This document shows positions 60,131 to 64,000 of a DNA stretch of 64,000 nt, piece after piece. Origin of the DNA: Niabella drilacis. GTDB lineage: Bacteria; Bacteroidota; Bacteroidia; Chitinophagales; Chitinophagaceae. The notes below the pieces were generated by a model. That model saw only the letters and a list, made by a program, of their open reading frames with translations, did not search any database and had not been told where the DNA came from. The translations under genes were made by a program, and so were the position numbers. Each line of letters begins with the position of its first letter. The first letter of the stretch is position 1. The DNA is taken from positions 61,067 to 125,066 of the forward strand of contig NZ_FMZO01000004.1 of the NCBI RefSeq assembly GCF_900101395.1, written 5' to 3'.

Positions 60131-60561
60131 AAGGCTGATCCGGGGAACAGGCATTAAAACTTTTTTTGCTTAATTGGCCCGGCTTCAGCGCTTATGGCGG
60201 CGGTCTGGAGCCTGTCCCGCAAAAAGCGGGATCACTCACTTCAGCACTTCAATACAGGGCGGCAAAGGATCTTCCGGGACTGGGCGACTGACGAGGCAAG
60301 CAGTAATTGTTAACGCCTGAAAGCTGCTGATTAAGGCCATGTCCCCAAGGTCTCCCTGTACCCTCAACGAAGAACAGCAAGTGCCTGTTTAGCAGAAGGG
60401 GTCATCGGTCCGGCGGGCTCCGGAATTTATCCCGGGGGCAATAGGCGCCAAGTTCTGTGAAGTCTGTTCTCCGAGAGATAAGGACCTCACAGGCCGCCCG
60501 CACAACGAACCCTTCACCGGAGCATTTTTCTTATTTTACAACAGCAAAATATCCCGCCAGT
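60131..60561. other. Intergenic region after uvrB
   Basis: About 430 bp without a supported gene. A short hairpin CCCGC-AAAAA-GCGGG is near 60218-60232. The 3' part has AAGGACCTCACAGG (near 60481), similar to AAGGACCTAACGGG (near 60999) beyond the next gene and to the ACCTGTAAGG terminator at 47340. The rest shows no recognisable element. Confidence 0.5.
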
Positions 60562-60978
60562 ATGCAGCTCATTTTATCCGGAGTTACTATTGACATCGAA
60601 TTACACGCCATTCACATTCACAATGATGAACCGTTGTGGAAGTTGCTGAGCAAGGACCCGGAACAAAATACGGAGTTGCTGGTAGCAGGGATCTTGCAGG
60701 CATACGAAACACAATACCATCGCAAACTGGAAATTGCGCCCGGTTCCCTGGCCGTTGAAATATGGGGGCATGTATATATCGATCAGTTTGCGGACTATAC
60801 TGCCCGGCTCACCGATCTGAACCTGGTAAAAAAACTCCTGTATCCCGTTCAAAAATATTGCGCGGTGATCGATTGCGGCGAAAAGGATCATGACACCAAC
60901 CGCTGGTTCTGGGACCTGCTGGCACCGCTTAAAGCTACCATTGGTGGGTGGCTGCCGAAGGAGGCAAAGACCTGTTAG
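60562..60978 (+). CDS. Hypothetical cytoplasmic protein
   Basis: A 138-residue protein with no signal peptide or membrane helix, starting MQLILSGVTIDIELHAIHIHNDEPLWKLL. Histidines are unusually frequent near the start (HAIHIHNDE) and later (HVYIDQF, DHDTNRWFW), and two cysteines occur in YCAVIDCGEKD. The frame continues upstream to 60457, but that part has no protein-like composition. I do not recognise the family. Similar AGGACCT sequences flank it. Confidence 0.65.
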   Translation: MQLILSGVTIDIELHAIHIHNDEPLWKLLSKDPEQNTELLVAGILQAYETQYHRKLEIAPGSLAVEIWGHVYIDQFADYTARLTDLNLVKKLLYPVQKYCAVIDCGEKDHDTNRWFWDLLAPLKATIGGWLPKEAKTC

Positions 60979-61015
60979 GATTGCTCCTGCGACGAATAAG
61001 GACCTAACGGGTCTG

Positions 61016-63058
61016 TTACTCCAGCACCTTTATCTCCGTGCGCCGGTTCAATTGATGCTGTTCTTCGCTACAGGGTACATCATTGCCGCAATCATTCAAC
61101 AACCGGCTTTCTCCATAACCCTTTGCCTTAAGCCGGTCGGAAGCAATACCCCGGCTTACCAGGTAGCGCACCGCTGATTCCGCTCGTTTGCGCGAAAGGG
61201 TCATGTTGAATGCGTCGCCACCCCTGCTGTCGGTATGGGAAGAAAGTTCAATTTTAACGGTTGGATTTTCCTCCAGGGTTTTTACCAGGTTATCCAGCAC
61301 CGCGGCGGCATCCGGGCGGATATCCCATTTATTATAATCGTAATAAATATCTTTTAAAACAATGGATGCGTCTTTCTTCAGTTCCATTACTTCCAGCGCC
61401 AGGTTTACATAAATTACCTCACTCCGGTTCAGCCCTTTGGTGGTTACTTTTTCCCGGTTGGAGAAATAGCCCTTATTCTGCGCGATAACATTATAATCCG
61501 TTTGCTGGTCCAGCTGGTAGTAAAACCGGCCAATGGAATCGGAGGTTTTCTGCTCAGCGTTGCCGCGGGTTATATTGGTCAATGAGGTCTGGATAAACGG
61601 AAGGGGCCCCATATCGGCTTTGTTGATCGTCTTGCCCGCCAGTGTAAACCGGATATCATTGTGGATCAGTTCCCGGTAAATGGTTGCAGGGGGCGCTGAA
61701 AAATCTGCCACCGCTACCATGGCTTCTGTGGTTTTGATCCCGTTCTTGATCCCGGTGATCTTATAATTGCCGGCTGCCAGTGCCCTTTGCACCGGTATGC
61801 TGCCATCTTCCCGGGTCATGGTTTCTACAATGGATTCATCGCCCTCCTTTTCAATTTTGATATTTACACCATCCAGCGGTTTACCCGTAGGTTTATCAAT
61901 CACTTTTACTGCCAGGTTTTTATCTGCGGGTGGCTGCGCCTGTGGAATAACGGGTGGGTCATTGACGGGCACCGGCCGTTTTTTGCCCAGCCAGATCTTT
62001 ACGCCCAGGCTGGCACTTAAAAAGCCCAGGTTCTTTTTTTCTGTATAAGACTGTGTAAAGGTATATTTATCGGAATAACGCAGATCCCGCTCTGAAGTGG
62101 CATCAGGTTTAAAGAGATTGATATTGCCGCTTACCGTACCATTGGATGATGCCTGACCTTTCATTTCCGGTGAAGGAAGATACCAGTAATCTATACCCGC
62201 TGACAAAGAGGCTTTAGGCGAAAAGAAAAATTCCAGGCTGGCGCCTCCACGGCCAAAGAACTGCATTTTATTTTTTTCTTTTACATCCGCAGGACTGGCT
62301 GCCCCGCTTGCTTTATAGGCATCAAAAAAGACCCCGGTCATGCCGTATTTTTCATAGCTGCCCTCAACATTAGTCGTCGCCGTACCCACCGTCGGGCTTG
62401 CAATTGCCGCCTCGTTAACAGGAGCACTTGATACAAGGGCATTGTTGTAACTGTAGCTGTAATGGTCAGGCGAAGCACCGTTTCCATTGAGGTAATAGTA
62501 GCCAAAACGGGTCATAGAGATCCCTCCCTGGGCATAGACGGAGCCCTGCAGTCTTTGCCGGCCAAACCAGAGACGCGGGCCGGTAAGGGCGTAGTAACTG
62601 TTAAAGTCCTTGCTCACCTTTACCTGCTGCGTACTTTCGGGAAATGTGAAATAATCACTTTTTGCCTGGCCGGAGTCCCGTGCATTCTGGAATTGGGCTG
62701 CGTTTCCCATACCATTCAGTACCCCCTGTGCCGAAGCCGAAAAGCGGCGTATATCCGGATGCTCCCTCTTAATATTCAGCATACCAACAGCCAGTTCCCA
62801 TCCAAAAGCGTTCTTTCTCCATCCGCCGTTTACTTCGGCAAACATACCATTGCCCAGGTGATAAAGCGGGTTTTCCCAAAGCGCTTTGTTTTTGAAAAGG
62901 TAGCCTCCGCGCAGCCCGGCATAAAACCCCGTTTGATACAAAGGGTATCCCGGATCATCGGTGCTGGCAGTGCTGGTAACAACGTCATCTTGTGCAATAA
63001 CCACCTGCATCGCAGTCAGCAGGCAGACAAAGGAAAGCAGTAAAGATCTTTTTTTCAT
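61016..63058 (-). CDS. OmpA-family outer-membrane protein
   Basis: A 680-residue envelope protein. Signal peptide MKKRSLLLSFVCLLTAMQVVIAQ, then a beta-barrel-like region (YPLYQTGFYAGLRGGYLFKNK, FFGRGGASLEFFFSPKASLSAGIDYWYLPS). A carboxypeptidase-regulatory-like segment (AVKVIDKPTGKPLDGVNIKIEKEGDESIVETM) follows. The OmpA domain closes it (IYYDYNKWDIRPDAAAVLDNLVKTLEENPTVKIELSSHTDSRGG, LSRKRAESAVRYLVSRGI), which binds peptidoglycan. It anchors the outer membrane to the wall. The ATG at 63058 is preferred; the frame runs 69 bp further with no signal. Confidence 0.93.
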   Translation of the reverse strand: MKKRSLLLSFVCLLTAMQVVIAQDDVVTSTASTDDPGYPLYQTGFYAGLRGGYLFKNKALWENPLYHLGNGMFAEVNGGWRKNAFGWELAVGMLNIKREHPDIRRFSASAQGVLNGMGNAAQFQNARDSGQAKSDYFTFPESTQQVKVSKDFNSYYALTGPRLWFGRQRLQGSVYAQGGISMTRFGYYYLNGNGASPDHYSYSYNNALVSSAPVNEAAIASPTVGTATTNVEGSYEKYGMTGVFFDAYKASGAASPADVKEKNKMQFFGRGGASLEFFFSPKASLSAGIDYWYLPSPEMKGQASSNGTVSGNINLFKPDATSERDLRYSDKYTFTQSYTEKKNLGFLSASLGVKIWLGKKRPVPVNDPPVIPQAQPPADKNLAVKVIDKPTGKPLDGVNIKIEKEGDESIVETMTREDGSIPVQRALAAGNYKITGIKNGIKTTEAMVAVADFSAPPATIYRELIHNDIRFTLAGKTINKADMGPLPFIQTSLTNITRGNAEQKTSDSIGRFYYQLDQQTDYNVIAQNKGYFSNREKVTTKGLNRSEVIYVNLALEVMELKKDASIVLKDIYYDYNKWDIRPDAAAVLDNLVKTLEENPTVKIELSSHTDSRGGDAFNMTLSRKRAESAVRYLVSRGIASDRLKAKGYGESRLLNDCGNDVPCSEEQHQLNRRTEIKVLE

Positions 63059-63238
63059 GGTAGTTTGAATAATATAAAAATGGTTCTCGAAGCCAGATTT
63101 GCGGTAAATATAGATGAAAAGCCGCATGTATAAAAAACTGTGGTCAAAACATGGCGTTTATTACTCCCTCATTTTAGCGATAGGGGTACCCCGGCGAAAG
63201 GGCTAGTTTTACCCTGTTAATGATCAAACAACAGGTAT

Positions 63239-63913
63239 ATGAAAACAAAACTGGTATGGATACTGCTCTTGCTGGTGGCGCATAAAAGTGCTTCCGCCCA
63301 ATGCGGGTATTATTTTTTTCAGAAAAATAAGACGATCACCATCGGGATCTTTAATAAAAAAGGAGCCCCCGATGGCAAAGTGGTATATAAAATTACGGAG
63401 GTAACGGCCGGTGGAGGCAGTAGTACCGCGGCATTGCGCTCGGAGGTATTTGACCGTAAAGACAAATCCCTGGCGGTTTCTTCCGGTACCGTTCAATGCA
63501 AGGGGGGTGTCCTGCTGATGGATATGAAAATGATGATGGCGCCGCAGCAGAGCGGACAATTGCAATCGACCGAGGCTAGTGCCAAAGGTATGTACCTGGA
63601 ATATCCTTCGAGTATAAGCGCAGGACAGGACCTGGAAGACGGCAGTTTTGAGATGGATATGAAGATGGCCACAGGCATTCCGGCTTCTGTATCCCTGGAT
63701 ATTACCAACCGTCATGTGGAAGCAAAAGAAAAAGTGAGCACTCCTGCAGGTACCTGGGATGCGTATAAGATCACTTACCAGTCGAAAACGGTAATTAATA
63801 TGGGATTTGGCATCCCTGTTAAGATGGAAATGACAGAATGGTTTGTACCTGGGTTCGGCGTGGTGCGTACGGAATCCAAATACGGCAAGACGGAATTAAT
63901 TTCCATTGAATAA
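63239..63913 (+). CDS. Secreted TapB/DUF3108-like protein
   Basis: A 224-residue exported protein, signal peptide ending SASA. The beta-rich mature part (YYFFQKNKTITIGIFNKKGAPDGKVVYKITEV, AGTWDAYKITYQSKTVINMGFGIPVKMEMTEWFVPGFGVVRTES) has the layout of TapB/DUF3108-like proteins. Function unknown. One cysteine sits just after the cleavage point (AQCGYYF) but it is not a lipobox. Confidence 0.78.
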   Translation: MKTKLVWILLLLVAHKSASAQCGYYFFQKNKTITIGIFNKKGAPDGKVVYKITEVTAGGGSSTAALRSEVFDRKDKSLAVSSGTVQCKGGVLLMDMKMMMAPQQSGQLQSTEASAKGMYLEYPSSISAGQDLEDGSFEMDMKMATGIPASVSLDITNRHVEAKEKVSTPAGTWDAYKITYQSKTVINMGFGIPVKMEMTEWFVPGFGVVRTESKYGKTELISIE

Positions 63914-63924
63914 AAGTTCTCGCA

Positions 63925-63992
63925 GATTCCACAGATCGGCACAGATTTAAAATGTCAATAGTATCTGTGAAAATCTGCGCTATCTGTGAGCG
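63925..63992. repeat. Intergenic ATCTGTG-type repeat
   Basis: CACAGAT occurs twice on the left (CCACAGATCGGCACAGATTT) and ATCTGTG twice on the right (ATCTGTGAAAATCTGCGC and ATCTGTGAGCG), so the segment folds into an imperfect hairpin. Repeats of this kind are common between genes in Bacteroidota. It ends at the window edge. Confidence 0.6.
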
Positions 63993-64000
63993 ATAAAAAA

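Overview
The window looks like a chromosomal segment of a Bacteroidota bacterium, most likely of the Chitinophagaceae type. The evidence is the gene content (TonB-dependent receptors with carboxypeptidase-regulatory-like N-termini, a DUF4249/TonB receptor pair, DUF4369/TlpA thioredoxins, a DksA-like protein without zinc cysteines, many lipoproteins), promoters of the TAnnTTTG type, and the scarcity of Shine-Dalgarno sequences. No rRNA, tRNA, CRISPR array, prophage or complete insertion sequence was seen. Genus-level placement cannot be made from sequence reading alone.

Layout. 1-5.2 kb: a DEAD-box helicase cut by the left edge, a sulfatase, a TlpA-like secreted thioredoxin, a small membrane protein, then a duplicated regulatory region ending in a broken TonB receptor. 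5.2-10 kb (minus strand): a siderophore-type iron uptake operon (TonB receptor, PepSY membrane protein, esterase). 10.1-13 kb (plus): a family 2A encapsulin shell gene overlapping its cargo, a cysteine desulfurase with a disordered extension of about 243 residues. 13-24.8 kb: a second TlpA-like paralogue with a non-ATG start, an eukaryote-like isoleucyl-tRNA synthetase with an altered signature motif, a DksA-like protein with a histone H1-like tail, the acpP-fabF-rnc cluster and an IscS-type cysteine desulfurase. 24.8-32.8 kb: a short palindromic mobile element (first copy), a retropepsin/PDZ protease, ruvB, an orphan response regulator, a radical SAM gene coupled to a small unknown protein, and a DUF853 ATPase. 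32.9-40 kb (minus): a four-gene outer-membrane operon (MG2-like protein, DUF4249 lipoprotein, TonB receptor, unknown secreted protein). 40-51.6 kb: kbl, a secreted hydrolase, an S10 carboxypeptidase, YceI, a DUF4143 ATPase preceded by a four-fold operator-like array, another TlpA-like lipoprotein, gatB, a PDZ protein, a membrane protein and a potassium-channel-like protein. 51.6-64 kb: a gene-poor stretch with the second copy of the mobile element, alaS, an outer-membrane lipoprotein, mgsA, a four-helix-bundle protein, uvrB, a small unknown protein, an OmpA-family protein and a TapB/DUF3108-like protein.

Most notable points: (1) the encapsulin/cysteine desulfurase sulfur compartment, which is a recognised family, but whose cargo tail here shows internal repeats; (2) three promoters near TonB receptor genes sharing one architecture (two TTCCnGATY direct repeats exactly 21 bp apart, then exactly 27 bp to the -7 box), one of which drives no gene but a terminator-ended stretch of about 120 nt; (3) four 22-bp palindromes on an exact 32-bp period before the DUF4143 ATPase gene; (4) two identical 161-bp elements that are imperfect palindromes over their whole length; (5) a GIHH in place of HIGH in IleRS; (6) a radical SAM gene overlapping a 103-residue partner of unknown function.
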